A stretch of DNA of 38,067 nucleotides from Candidatus Omnitrophota bacterium (GTDB lineage: Bacteria > Omnitrophota > Omnitrophia > Omnitrophales > Aquincolibacteriaceae): positions 1 to 38,067 of the forward strand of contig JAHFHG010000020.1 in the NCBI GenBank assembly GCA_023247035.1, given 5' to 3'. A program made the position numbers and the translations under genes. Shown here piece after piece: positions 23,927 to 32,571 of this stretch. Each line of letters begins with the position of its first letter. Position 1 is the stretch's first letter. Under the pieces are notes generated by a model, which had not been told where the DNA came from, searched no databases, and saw only the letters and a list, made by a program, of their open reading frames with translations.

Positions 23927-24208
23927 ATGACGATCCAGAGAAGGATCCCGTGCCGGAAAACAATTTTCGAAATCGGCGTCCTGATCCTCCTCGGAGGCTG
24001 TATTTTTGGATGCGCGAAAAAAGAAAATCCAACGCCCGCGGCGAAGGTTTCCGCTCCTTCCCAGGGATTGCCGGAACTTGCCCAGAACAAAATTTTTCTT
24101 ACGAACCGGCCTGCAGATCCTGAGCCGCCCGATTATTCTTACCGCGACACTCACGACGGCCTCGATCCTCCACCTGAGGGAATGGAAAATCTTCCCGCCG
24201 GGGATTAA
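23927..24208 (+). CDS. Small predicted lipoprotein at the end of the pilin operon
   Basis: 93 residues with a basic N-terminus, a hydrophobic signal segment (about 13-24) and the lipobox LGGC with Cys25; a second Cys29 could serve instead. The mature part is short, Pro/Glu/Asp-rich and has no recognised domain (PPDYSYRDTHDGLDPPPEG). It follows the PilX-like gene by 1 nt, so it is probably part of the same envelope structure. No pilotin similarity is seen, but a pilotin-like or structural role is possible. Confidence 0.65.
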   Translation: MTIQRRIPCRKTIFEIGVLILLGGCIFGCAKKENPTPAAKVSAPSQGLPELAQNKIFLTNRPADPEPPDYSYRDTHDGLDPPPEGMENLPAGD

Positions 24209-24300
24209 TCGGTTTGATCGTAAGATGGTTTCGATGGATCCTCGAAAATAAATTTGCCGCTAAGTTTATTTTGAAACTGACCCACTACCGTTTCCCTCCC

Positions 24301-24329
24301 TTGACCCTTCCTGGAGAACGGGATATGAT
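24301..24329 (+). promoter_or_regulatory. Strong promoter with leaderless start for the SDR gene
   Basis: TTGACC (24301-24306), a 17-nt spacer and TATGAT (24324-24329) are close to consensus. The ATG at 24338 lies 8 nt beyond the -10 box, so transcription would start about one or two bases before the start codon. No ribosome binding site exists, as expected for a leaderless mRNA. Confidence 0.7.
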
Positions 24330-24337
24330 GCCGGCTT

Positions 24338-25090
24338 ATGAAACTGACCGGCAAAATCGTCCTGATTACAGGGGCTGCGCGGCGGATCGGCCGTGAGATT
24401 GCGCTTACGCTGGCAAGGCGCGGCGCCCAAATCATCATTCATTACAACCGGTCTTATAAGGAAGCGGCAAGCCTCGAACGCGAGATCCGGCAGTTAGGAA
24501 CAAACGCTTGGATGATGGCTGAAGATTTCTCGGCACAGAAGGGCCGGATTGTTCCGGCCATTGAACGTTTTGTTAAACGGATTTATCAGCGGGTTCCGCG
24601 CATTGATGTTCTCGTCAACAATGCCGCAATTTATTACCCGACTCCTTTTGGAAAAATCAGGGAAAAGGATTGGGATGAATTGATGGACGTCAATCTCAAG
24701 ACCCCTTTTTTTTTGGCCCAGGCTATAGGCTCAAAAATGTTCAAACAGAAATCGGGGAAGATCGTCAACTTGGCGGATTGGACGGGATTGCGTCCTTCCC
24801 CGGATTATCTGCCTTACTGCATTTCAAAGGCCGGGCTGATCGCGGCGACTTACGGCCTGGCCAAAAGTCTCGCGCCTTACGTTCAGGTGGCGGGCATTGC
24901 GCCGGGGCCGATCCTGCCTGCCCAAGGAATGGGAAAGCGGCAAACGAAACAGGCCGCCGCGCGGCGGACACTTCTTCAGAGGTTCGGATCTTCTTCGGAT
25001 ATTGCGCAAACGGTAAGGTATTTTATCGAGGATACGGATTTTGTGACGGGCGCTCTGCTTCCGGTCGAAGGCGGAGCCCTGTGGATCTGA
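24338..25090 (+). CDS. Short-chain dehydrogenase, pteridine reductase-like
   Basis: 250 residues with the Rossmann motif TGAARRIG (11-18) and NNAA (94-97). The catalytic triad appears as Asp147-Tyr160-Lys164 (LADWTG, then YCISK), where Asp replaces the usual Ser, with exactly the 13- and 4-residue spacing of Leishmania PTR1 (Asp181-Tyr194-Lys198). The arginine after TGAA (ARRIG) is also typical of PTR1/FolM proteins, which prefer NADPH. It may reduce dihydropterins or dihydrofolate. The QueD/PTPS gene is 147 bp downstream on the same strand, in keeping with a pterin role. The exact substrate is inference. Confidence 0.8.
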   Translation: MKLTGKIVLITGAARRIGREIALTLARRGAQIIIHYNRSYKEAASLEREIRQLGTNAWMMAEDFSAQKGRIVPAIERFVKRIYQRVPRIDVLVNNAAIYYPTPFGKIREKDWDELMDVNLKTPFFLAQAIGSKMFKQKSGKIVNLADWTGLRPSPDYLPYCISKAGLIAATYGLAKSLAPYVQVAGIAPGPILPAQGMGKRQTKQAAARRTLLQRFGSSSDIAQTVRYFIEDTDFVTGALLPVEGGALWI

Positions 25091-25122
25091 TTCAAGGGAA
25101 AAGGCAAAAGGAGAAAGAAGAA

Positions 25123-25194
25123 ATGACGAGTGAAAAACGCAAAGGCGGAATAAAGCTGAAGAGCCGCAAGTCAATTTTGGATTTTAAATTGTAG
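25123..25194 (+). CDS. Possible 23-residue basic peptide
   Basis: An ATG at 25123 preceded by AAAGGAGAAAGAAG opens a 23-codon frame ending at TAG (25192-25194). The product is Lys/Arg-rich (MTSEKRKGGIKLKSRK...). The purine-rich composition of the region makes chance occurrence likely. No family is recognised. It fills most of the gap between the SDR and QueD genes. Confidence 0.2.
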   Translation: MTSEKRKGGIKLKSRKSILDFKL

Positions 25195-25237
25195 TTCCCC
25201 CTTTTTCGTTTTAATTTTTTCCTTATTTTGAAAAAAT

Positions 25238-25639
25238 ATGTATTACGTCGGAAAAGAAATTCATTTCAGCTACGGCCACCGGCTTATGGATTATGAGGGA
25301 AAGTGCGCTTTCCTGCACGGGCATAACGCCCGGGTCGTGATCGAGGTCTCAAGCCGGATGCTTAACGTCCAGGCCATGGTCGTGGACTTTTATCAAATCC
25401 GCAAGGTTCTTGGAAGCTGGATTGACGAAGCGCTGGACCATAAGATGATCCTTTGTGAAAAAGATCCGCTCGCCGCGCTGCTGCAGAAGGCCGGAGAGAC
25501 GGTGATTCTGATCCAAGAGAATCCGACGGCCGAAGTCCTGGCGAAATGGATTTTCGACGAGGCCCGCAAACGGCGCCTTCCGGTTTGCCGCGTCACGTTT
25601 TGGGAAACGGAAAATAGTTTTGCCGCTTATCATGAATAA
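25238..25639 (+). CDS. queD: 6-pyruvoyl-tetrahydropterin synthase / QueD family
   Basis: 133 residues, normal for the family. Zinc-site histidines are His14 (SYGHR) and His27 and His29 in CAFLHGHN. Cys23 completes the CxxxHGH motif of QueD and PTPS enzymes, which convert dihydroneopterin triphosphate to carboxytetrahydropterin (queuosine route) or pyruvoyl-tetrahydropterin. LDHKMIL and the C-terminal VTFWETENSFAAY supply the remaining active-site parts. The pteridine-reductase-like gene just upstream makes a tetrahydropterin pathway conceivable, but QueD is the commoner function. addB follows with a 2-nt gap. Confidence 0.9.
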   Translation: MYYVGKEIHFSYGHRLMDYEGKCAFLHGHNARVVIEVSSRMLNVQAMVVDFYQIRKVLGSWIDEALDHKMILCEKDPLAALLQKAGETVILIQENPTAEVLAKWIFDEARKRRLPVCRVTFWETENSFAAYHE

Positions 25640-25641
25640 CG

Positions 25642-28600
25642 ATGAACAAACTCCTCCTTACCGGTCCCGCAGGTTCGGGAAAAACCCACAGGGTTCTTGA
25701 AGAATTCAGCCGGGCGCTTCGTGAATCGCACCCTCTCCGCGACGACCTCTTTTTGGTCCTTCCTTCCGCGGAACACAGGGAACGGGTCATTCAGATCCTT
25801 CTGCAGCGCGGGCTGAACGGCTTCTTCCACCGCCGCGTGACCACCTTGCCGCGTTTGATCTCGGAAACCTTCGGCGTCCCTCAGGAAGGGGTTATCTCGA
25901 ATACGGCCCGCTACCTTCTTCTGAAAAATATCTTTACCGAAGGCCGATGGGAATATTTTGCGGATGTTCAAAAGAGCCCCGGCGTTCTGAATTTGATAAT
26001 GGGTTTTATCCTTGAGCTGAAGGATTCGCTCGTCTCCGCCCTGTTTTTCCGCAGCCGGATGAATGAATTAAAGCTTCTGGAGCCGGATTTTTCTTTTAAA
26101 TACGAAGCCTTGGCCGCGATTTATGAACTTTACCAGTCGGAGCTTGCGCGCGGCGGATTAAGGGATCCGCAGGATAACCTTGCGATTCTTCAGCAGAAAA
26201 AATTGGAAAACAGTTTAAAACGCTGCAAGATCAAAAAAATCTGGTTTGATGGATTCTTCGATTTCTCCGCGCTGCAATTTGCTTATTTGCGGGAACTTTT
26301 TGAAATGGCCGAAGAGATAACGATGACCTTAACGTATGATCCGGACCCGCGCCGCGCCGGGCTCTTTGAGGGAGTCCGGCCGACTTACGAAGCGCTGTTG
26401 AAGAGGGGTTTTAGGGAGGAAGCCTTGAAGGCGGAATCTTCAACCCTCCGCGCTGAGGTTTTGGCCTTTATCGAACAAAATATTTTTGATCCTCACCCCG
26501 AGAAAAAAATAAAACCGTCCGACTCTTTAATGATTTTCGAAGCCGTCGGCATTGAAGGCGAGGTTGAAATGATCGCCCGGCACATTGAAACGCTGCACCC
26601 AGCGGGGCATTACCGGTTCAGCGATTTCGCAATCCTTCTCCGGCAGATCGGAGATTATGAAAGCGTCATTCGCTCGGTCTTTTCGCGTTACCGGATTCCG
26701 GTTGAGATCCACGAGCGCGAGCGGCTCGGGTTCTCGCCCCTCATTCAGGTCATTGTCCGGCTTCTTAAAATTTTCCGCGAGGGGTGGAAACGCAGCGACC
26801 TTATGGAATTTTTGAAATCTGCCTATGTGCGTTTTTTGGCGGACGAGGCCAAGGATTATGAATGGGCCGCCGGGCTGGAGCATTGGGCGATGGAGCAGGG
26901 TGTTTTTAGCGGCCGCGAGGCGTGGCTTGAGCCGTGGCCCGGGGAATCGGCCGATGCCCGGCTGAATGCGGATAAAATCAAACGGCTCAAAATTTTTGCG
27001 GACCTGGAAGATGCCCTTAACCGGGCCCGTGAGTTTTCAAAAATTAAAACGCTGATGATTGAGGCGGTCGAAAAAACGTTCGGCATTGTCCGGAAGGCCG
27101 ACTCGCTTGAAGAATATGTCCGGCGCGACGCGGCAAGCTTCAAACGTTTTCTGGCGATCCTGGATGAAATCGAGATTTCCTTCCGCGCCTCTTCGAAGGC
27201 CGGAACCCCGAGCCCGGAAATTTCCTTTGAACAGTTCGCCGACCGGTTTTTCAGATTGGCGGAAGTGGACCTTTATTCCCTTCACGAAAAGGACAAAAAC
27301 AGGGTGCAGGTCTACAGTGTTTCCCTCGCGCGCCAAAAGGAATACCGCGTTGTTTTTGCGGCGGGACTGCTTGAAAAGAAATTCCCCGTACAAATTAAGG
27401 AGGATCCCATTCTCTCGGACTGGGAACGGGAGCTTTTTAACGCCTCCCGCGGGCCTGTCATTCCTGCGTCCGCCAATAATCGGACGCCTGCCTGCCGGAC
27501 AGGCAGGGATCCGTCCTCCGGCGGAAAAGCAGGAATCCAGGACGTGGATTCCCGCTTAACACCGTGCGGGAATGACAATTTCAAAACTGACACGGTCTTA
27601 GGGCGCGGCGTTCTCAGCCTGCGGCTGCCGAAGCAGCAATTGGAACGCTATCTTTTTTATCTTGCCTTGACCCGCGCGCGCGAAAAACTCATTTTGAGTT
27701 ATCCCCGCCTCGATCTGGAGGGTAAAGAATCCCTGCCTTCTTATTATGTCCAGGAGGTAAAAAATCTTTTTGAATCCCCGGTCTGCGTCAAGAAACAGGA
27801 CTTGAGCCGGCCTTATCCTTCTTTTGAAGAGGCGATCAATGAACGGGAAATCGAAATGGGGGTGATGGGCGAGCTTTGGACGATCCAAAAGGAGAAATCC
27901 AGCGGGGAACCGCTTCTTTTGTATTTGATCCACCGGCTGCTCGAACGGCCGGAAAGCCGCCGCCGCTTTCAGCGCGCTTTTCATGAAATCCGGGCTGAAC
28001 TGACCGGCCCGCAAATAGGCGCTCAAAACGTTTTCCGCGGCCTGGTGACCAGCGCCACGGCCCTTGAGGATTATGCCAAGTGCGCCTTCAAATATTATTC
28101 GAAGCGGGTTCTTCAACTCCAAGATGTGGAAGAGGAGACAAAAATCCCCGTTCGCGGAATCATTTTGCACGAGGTGTTGGAACACTGCTTCCGCAAGTGG
28201 GCCGCGGAGCCCGCCCTTTACAGGGATAAAGAGAAAGCCCTTCAAACCGCGCTTCAGGAGCTTGAAGAGGCGCTGCGGAGAAATCCTCTCTTGACTGAGA
28301 AGAAATACCAATATGACCTGGAATGTGAGGACCTTCGCCAATCCCTTGAACGGTTTCTCGACCACGAACTGGAACGGCTCCTGACGAGTCCTTGGCGGCC
28401 CCGCTATTTTGAGTTTGATTTTGGAGGCGCGGGAAGCCCTTATCCGCCTTTTGAATTGGCCGACGGCGGGCGCAAAATTTTAATCCGCGGAAAAATCGAC
28501 CGCATTGACGTGGATGAAAAGCGCGAGGCCGGGCTGATTCTGGATTATAAAAGAAGGGCCGTTTTTAAAAAACCTGACCTGGAATTCGGAACCGCCCTTC

Positions 28601-29019
28601 AGCTTCCTTTGTATTCGATGGTGATGAAAGAGATCCTCAAATTGAAGCCCGCCGGCGCTGAACTTTATTCCATTAAGGATCGTCAATCCAATGGTTTTTA
28701 TCACGCCGATTATGCCGCGCTTTTCCCCTCGGTTTCAGGCCGGCGTATGATTTTAAAACAGGACGAATACCAGGCCCTCCTGGAACGGAGCGCTCAATTT
28801 ATCCGTAAATTTTCGCGGGATATGCGGGACGGAAATATTGCGGTAAGGCCGAGGCAGTGCGAATCCTTTTGCCCTTACGCGAGCGTCTGCCGCATTGAAA
28901 AATGGAGGCTGCCTTTTATTTATAAAGAGATTGAAGAAGAAGACCGGATTATTTTTCAGAATTTAAACCCGAAGGGCGAAATCCCTGCCGGCAATCTTAG
29001 CGGACAAGATGTTCATTAA
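25642..29019 (+). CDS. addB: AddB-type helicase-like/nuclease subunit, with in-frame insertion
   Basis: 1125 residues. The N-terminus carries a Walker A motif (GPAGSGKT, 8-15). The C-terminal PD-(D/E)XK nuclease domain has GKIDRID and LILDYKRR (about 950-973). Four cysteines expected for a 4Fe-4S cluster are Cys814 and Cys1073, Cys1077, Cys1083. With AddA it would resect double-strand breaks for RecA loading. Residues about 605-656 (from PVIPASANN to about VLGRG) are not family sequence: they are encoded by a MITE-like repeat lying between ASRG and VLSLRLPKQQLERYLFYLALTRAREK, without breaking the frame. The helicase-motif tail follows at once (YLALTRAREKL). Whether the insertion is tolerated or spoils the protein is unknown. 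Confidence 0.9.
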   Translation: MNKLLLTGPAGSGKTHRVLEEFSRALRESHPLRDDLFLVLPSAEHRERVIQILLQRGLNGFFHRRVTTLPRLISETFGVPQEGVISNTARYLLLKNIFTEGRWEYFADVQKSPGVLNLIMGFILELKDSLVSALFFRSRMNELKLLEPDFSFKYEALAAIYELYQSELARGGLRDPQDNLAILQQKKLENSLKRCKIKKIWFDGFFDFSALQFAYLRELFEMAEEITMTLTYDPDPRRAGLFEGVRPTYEALLKRGFREEALKAESSTLRAEVLAFIEQNIFDPHPEKKIKPSDSLMIFEAVGIEGEVEMIARHIETLHPAGHYRFSDFAILLRQIGDYESVIRSVFSRYRIPVEIHERERLGFSPLIQVIVRLLKIFREGWKRSDLMEFLKSAYVRFLADEAKDYEWAAGLEHWAMEQGVFSGREAWLEPWPGESADARLNADKIKRLKIFADLEDALNRAREFSKIKTLMIEAVEKTFGIVRKADSLEEYVRRDAASFKRFLAILDEIEISFRASSKAGTPSPEISFEQFADRFFRLAEVDLYSLHEKDKNRVQVYSVSLARQKEYRVVFAAGLLEKKFPVQIKEDPILSDWERELFNASRGPVIPASANNRTPACRTGRDPSSGGKAGIQDVDSRLTPCGNDNFKTDTVLGRGVLSLRLPKQQLERYLFYLALTRAREKLILSYPRLDLEGKESLPSYYVQEVKNLFESPVCVKKQDLSRPYPSFEEAINEREIEMGVMGELWTIQKEKSSGEPLLLYLIHRLLERPESRRRFQRAFHEIRAELTGPQIGAQNVFRGLVTSATALEDYAKCAFKYYSKRVLQLQDVEEETKIPVRGIILHEVLEHCFRKWAAEPALYRDKEKALQTALQELEEALRRNPLLTEKKYQYDLECEDLRQSLERFLDHELERLLTSPWRPRYFEFDFGGAGSPYPPFELADGGRKILIRGKIDRIDVDEKREAGLILDYKRRAVFKKPDLEFGTALQLPLYSMVMKEILKLKPAGAELYSIKDRQSNGFYHADYAALFPSVSGRRMILKQDEYQALLERSAQFIRKFSRDMRDGNIAVRPRQCESFCPYASVCRIEKWRLPFIYKEIEEEDRIIFQNLNPKGEIPAGNLSGQDVH
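27456..27601. mobile_element. MITE-like repeat inside addB
   Basis: Begins with TGTCATTCC (27456) and ends with a 35-bp arm (27567-27601) running from CGGGAATGACA to CGGTCTTAG, matching the arm of the MITE at 33343-33462 in about 29 of 35 positions. The last internal 30-odd bases (GGATTCCCGCTTAACA...) are almost identical between the two copies. The interior also holds the palindrome CCTGCCTGCCGGACAGGCAGG-like block (27487-27507) and further small hairpins. The left outer arm is missing or unrecognisable. It is read through in frame by addB. Confidence 0.75.
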
Positions 29020-29028
29020 AGGTATTTT

Positions 29029-32000
29029 ATGGAATTAACGGAAACTCAAAAGATTGCGGTTCGGACGGAGGGAAAAAACCTCCTTGTTTCTGCGGGCGCG
29101 GGAACGGGAAAGACCCGCGTGCTGGTGGAGAGATTCCTTTATTTTGTGACCTCCGGCCGGGCGCTTGTCACGGAAATTTTGGCGCTGACATTTACCGAAA
29201 AAGCCGCCAACGAAATGAAATCCCGCATTCTGCGGCGGCTGGCGGAGCTCAAGCTCGAATCCGCAGTCGGACAGCTTGAATCCGCCTATATTTCCACCCT
29301 TCACGCCTTTGCCGCGAGGCTTCTCAGGGAGCATCCGCTTGAGGCGGGCGTGGATCCGGATTTCCGCGTGATCGAGGCCGAAGAATCCGAATTCCTCAAA
29401 GAACAGTCCCTTGAAGAAACGATGGAATTCCACTGCAAAAAAGGAAACGCGGTTTTTGAACTTTTGAGGACCTACGGAGAGGACAAGATTAAAGAAGGAA
29501 TGATCAAGGTTTTAAACGCCGCCCGTCACGAAGGAAAGGGTCTGAAGGAATTCTTTGCCCGGCCGGGGCCCCGCCTGGAGCCGATTTCCCTTACCGGATT
29601 ATTTGAAGGGCTGGGAGATCAGGATCTGCTTCGGGAATGCAAACGTTTCGCCGGACTCAAAACGTGGGACTGGGAGGCTGTGGAGGCGTTTAAGGATTGG
29701 TCCCGGCACTTTTCAAAGCGCGGCGGCAGGGAGAATAAAAATATTTGGAAGAAAATCGCGGAAGGCTGCCGCGTTTTCCTGAGCCGGCGAATCGAAGATT
29801 TTGCGGGCCGGCGGGCCGGGTCTTTCGAGAGTCTGGCGCTTTGCTTCGAAGAAAATTATGAAATGAAAAAAAAGGAAAAAAATTTTCTGGATTTCGACGA
29901 CCTGCAGATCCGCGCGATCGGCCTTTTCAAAAAAGAGGGCCGCGTTTATCAGAGGCTCCGCGAGAGGTATCAAAAAAAGTTCAGCCAGATCTTGGTGGAC
30001 GAATTTCAGGACACCGATTTTCTTCAATTGGAATTCATCGAGCTTCTGGCCGGAGGGGGCAATCTTTTCCTGGCAGGAGATTTCAAGCAGTCGATTTACG
30101 GTTTCCGGGGCGCGGAACCCGGCCTTTTCCTGGGGAAAGAGGAGCTTTATAAAAATTCAAAAGCCGCCGCCGGGGTTTCCCTTGTGGAAAACTTCAGAAC
30201 CGCGCCGGCCGTATTGAATTTCATCAACCCGTTTTTTGAAGAACTGTGGAACGAGGATTCGTTTCCGTTTGAGAGATTGCTTGCCAAAGCGCCCGGCGAT
30301 CCCAAGGCGGGAGCGGAACTTTTGTGCGTCGAAATCAATGAAAAGGAATCTTTAGACAGTGGACGGCTTCGGGAGGCGGACCTGATCGGAGACCGGATTC
30401 TTGAGCTTCGTGAAGAAGGGATATCGTTCGGAGATACGGCTGTTTTGTTCCAGGCGATGACGGATATCGGGATTTACGAGCAGGCGCTGAAGAAAAGAGG
30501 TATTCCTTATTACGCCTTGTCGGGCAGCGGGTTTTACCATCAGCCGGAAATACGGGACCTGATCAGCTACCTTTCCTTTCTTGAAAATCCTCTGGCCGAT
30601 ATCCCGCTGGCCGCCTCGCTTCGTTCGCCGCTTTTCCAGGTCTGCGACAACAGCCTTTTTTGGCTGGCGCGCTGCGCGAAATCTCAGGATAAACTCCGGC
30701 CGCTTTATAAAGGCCTCCGGCAATTCAAAACGATTCCCGAGATCCCCGCTGAAGAAAAAGAAAAACTTTCCTTTTTTTGCGGCCTTGCCGACGAGCTTTT
30801 GAAAATCAAAGACCGCCTGAGGATCGCCGAACTGCTGGATATGATCCTGGCCCGGACTTCTTACGAGCTTACGGCGCTTGCCGATCCGCGGGGAGTAAGG
30901 CGTTACGCCAATTTAAAAAAGCTGGTCAATCGCGCGCGGGATTTTGAAAGCCGCGAACCTTTGAGCTTGGGGGCCTTTTTAAGAACGCTCAGGCGCCTTG
31001 AACTCCAGGAGGCGCGCGAAAGCGAGGCGCAGGTGGAGGCGGAGCAAAGCGGCAAGGTGGTGCGGCTGTCTTCCATTCACCGGGCCAAGGGCCTCGAATT
31101 TCCGGTTGTCTTTATTGCCGATTTGGGCAGAACGCGTCAGGCTTCGGAGTCCGCCGCTGTGATTGCCGCAGCCGGGATCGGATACGCCTTGCAGGTCCGG
31201 AATGAAATCACGTTCGAATGGGAGAAGCCCGAAAGGTGGATTCAAATTTATGAAACGATCCATCGGAAAGAAAAACAGGAATGGAAGAGGCTTCTTTACG
31301 TGGCGATGACGCGCGCGAAGCGGAAACTGATTTTGAGCGGCGCTTATAAAGAAAAAAAAGAGGCCAAGGATTCCTTTTACGCAATGTCCTCCTGGATGGA
31401 CTGGATTATGAAGCTTTCTTCGAGCGCGTGTTTTGAGAATGTGTTGATCCATAAAGGGGGAAAAGTCGGAGCGGGGAAATCCATGGCCGCGTCCGCTGAA
31501 AAAAAAGACATACGAAAAATTTTCACAAGCCGGGAAGCAGGGGAGGATTTTTTTCTTTCCTCGATTCCAAAAAATCCGGCAGTCCAAGAGGCGGCGGAAA
31601 GCATCCTAGCCCGGATTGCGGAAAAAACAAGAGACCCTTCGCGGGCGATTGATTTGCCGGTTTCCGCTTACGGGGCTTTCCGCCGCGGGCCCGCGCATTA
31701 TCTGCGGATTTACGAGATCGGCTATCCCGCGGAGGAGGAAAAAAATACGGAGATTCAGGAATACGAATCCCAAGAGGACGCGAGTGGAGCGAGCGAAACG
31801 AGCGCCGCGCCTGCCTGCCGGACAGCCATGGATTTCGGGACGGCCGTGCACAGCCTTCTGGAGCGGATTGACTTTAAAAATCCTCACTTCAAATTGGAGC
31901 AGTCCTTGCAGGAAATCTTCGGGCATTTTCCCGGGACGGCTCTGAAGGAAGCCCGGGACATTTTGAGTTCTTTTATACAAACGCCTGTCTTTGCCCGGAT

Positions 32001-32370
32001 CCAAAAGGCCAAGCACGTTTACCGTGAGCTTCCTTTTGTCCTTCATGAACGGCACGGCCGGATCGACGGCATTATGGATTTGCTTTTCCAGGACGAAGCC
32101 GGCGCCTGGCACGTGCTGGACTACAAAACCGCAGTGGGAGATCCGGCCAAGGTCCGGGAGGCCTGCTACGATCTGCAGGCGGGCATTTACGCGTTTGCGG
32201 TTTACAAACTTTTGGGAGTCGTCCCTCAATCCGGGATTCTCTATTTTCTGAAGAATCAATGGAGCCACACAATGTCTTTTAATCCTTCGGAAATTGTGGA
32301 ATGGGGCAAGCGGCTGGAGCAGCTTCAAACGGACATCCTTCAATACCGCCAGGCTGCGGCAGATGTGTGA
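29029..32370 (+). CDS. addA: AddA/UvrD-like helicase-nuclease
   Basis: 1113 residues, a superfamily 1A helicase with a C-terminal nuclease. Motif I is SAGAGTGKTR (21-30), motif II is VDEFQD (Asp324, Glu325), motif III FKQSIYGFRGA, motif IV ENFRTAP, motif V SSIHRAKGLEFPVVF, and motif VI LLYVAMTRAKRK. The nuclease domain at the C-terminus has GRIDGIMD (Asp1013) and VLDYKT (Asp1031, Lys1033). It forms the ATP-driven motor of the AddAB end-resection complex. It starts 9 nt after addB. Positions 31808-31825 carry an 18-mer also present in the addB insertion, so the SAAPACRTA stretch before the nuclease domain may derive from a short repeat. Confidence 0.95.
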   Translation: MELTETQKIAVRTEGKNLLVSAGAGTGKTRVLVERFLYFVTSGRALVTEILALTFTEKAANEMKSRILRRLAELKLESAVGQLESAYISTLHAFAARLLREHPLEAGVDPDFRVIEAEESEFLKEQSLEETMEFHCKKGNAVFELLRTYGEDKIKEGMIKVLNAARHEGKGLKEFFARPGPRLEPISLTGLFEGLGDQDLLRECKRFAGLKTWDWEAVEAFKDWSRHFSKRGGRENKNIWKKIAEGCRVFLSRRIEDFAGRRAGSFESLALCFEENYEMKKKEKNFLDFDDLQIRAIGLFKKEGRVYQRLRERYQKKFSQILVDEFQDTDFLQLEFIELLAGGGNLFLAGDFKQSIYGFRGAEPGLFLGKEELYKNSKAAAGVSLVENFRTAPAVLNFINPFFEELWNEDSFPFERLLAKAPGDPKAGAELLCVEINEKESLDSGRLREADLIGDRILELREEGISFGDTAVLFQAMTDIGIYEQALKKRGIPYYALSGSGFYHQPEIRDLISYLSFLENPLADIPLAASLRSPLFQVCDNSLFWLARCAKSQDKLRPLYKGLRQFKTIPEIPAEEKEKLSFFCGLADELLKIKDRLRIAELLDMILARTSYELTALADPRGVRRYANLKKLVNRARDFESREPLSLGAFLRTLRRLELQEARESEAQVEAEQSGKVVRLSSIHRAKGLEFPVVFIADLGRTRQASESAAVIAAAGIGYALQVRNEITFEWEKPERWIQIYETIHRKEKQEWKRLLYVAMTRAKRKLILSGAYKEKKEAKDSFYAMSSWMDWIMKLSSSACFENVLIHKGGKVGAGKSMAASAEKKDIRKIFTSREAGEDFFLSSIPKNPAVQEAAESILARIAEKTRDPSRAIDLPVSAYGAFRRGPAHYLRIYEIGYPAEEEKNTEIQEYESQEDASGASETSAAPACRTAMDFGTAVHSLLERIDFKNPHFKLEQSLQEIFGHFPGTALKEARDILSSFIQTPVFARIQKAKHVYRELPFVLHERHGRIDGIMDLLFQDEAGAWHVLDYKTAVGDPAKVREACYDLQAGIYAFAVYKLLGVVPQSGILYFLKNQWSHTMSFNPSEIVEWGKRLEQLQTDILQYRQAAADV

Positions 32371-32394
32371 GGCCGGTCAAGATTCGAAAAAATT

Positions 32395-32422
32395 TTGATC
32401 GCGGCAAAAAAAATGGTATCAT
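32395..32422 (+). promoter_or_regulatory. Candidate promoter upstream of the zinc-ribbon gene
   Basis: TTGATC (32395-32400) and TATCAT (32417-32422) are spaced by 16 nt, just after addA. The transcript would have an unusually long (about 230 nt), GC-rich leader before the zinc-ribbon start at 32662, with no other gene in it apart from a 12-codon ORF at 32421. Confidence 0.4.
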
Positions 32423-32571
32423 GAATCCGATTTTTCAACCTTCTAAAAAATTAAGGTAATCCTTCGACTCTCCCCGCGGCGTCGCTTTTGCCCCGAAAAA
32501 TGCGAAGCGTTTCCTGGACACAGTCCTGGAAATGTCTTTACGATTTCTAAGGGGGGAAGCAAAACGGTGGG

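Noticed and set aside
27598-28365. Minus-strand frame of 255 codons within addB
   Set aside because: Antisense of conserved AddB sequence, with no recognisable domain or start signal.
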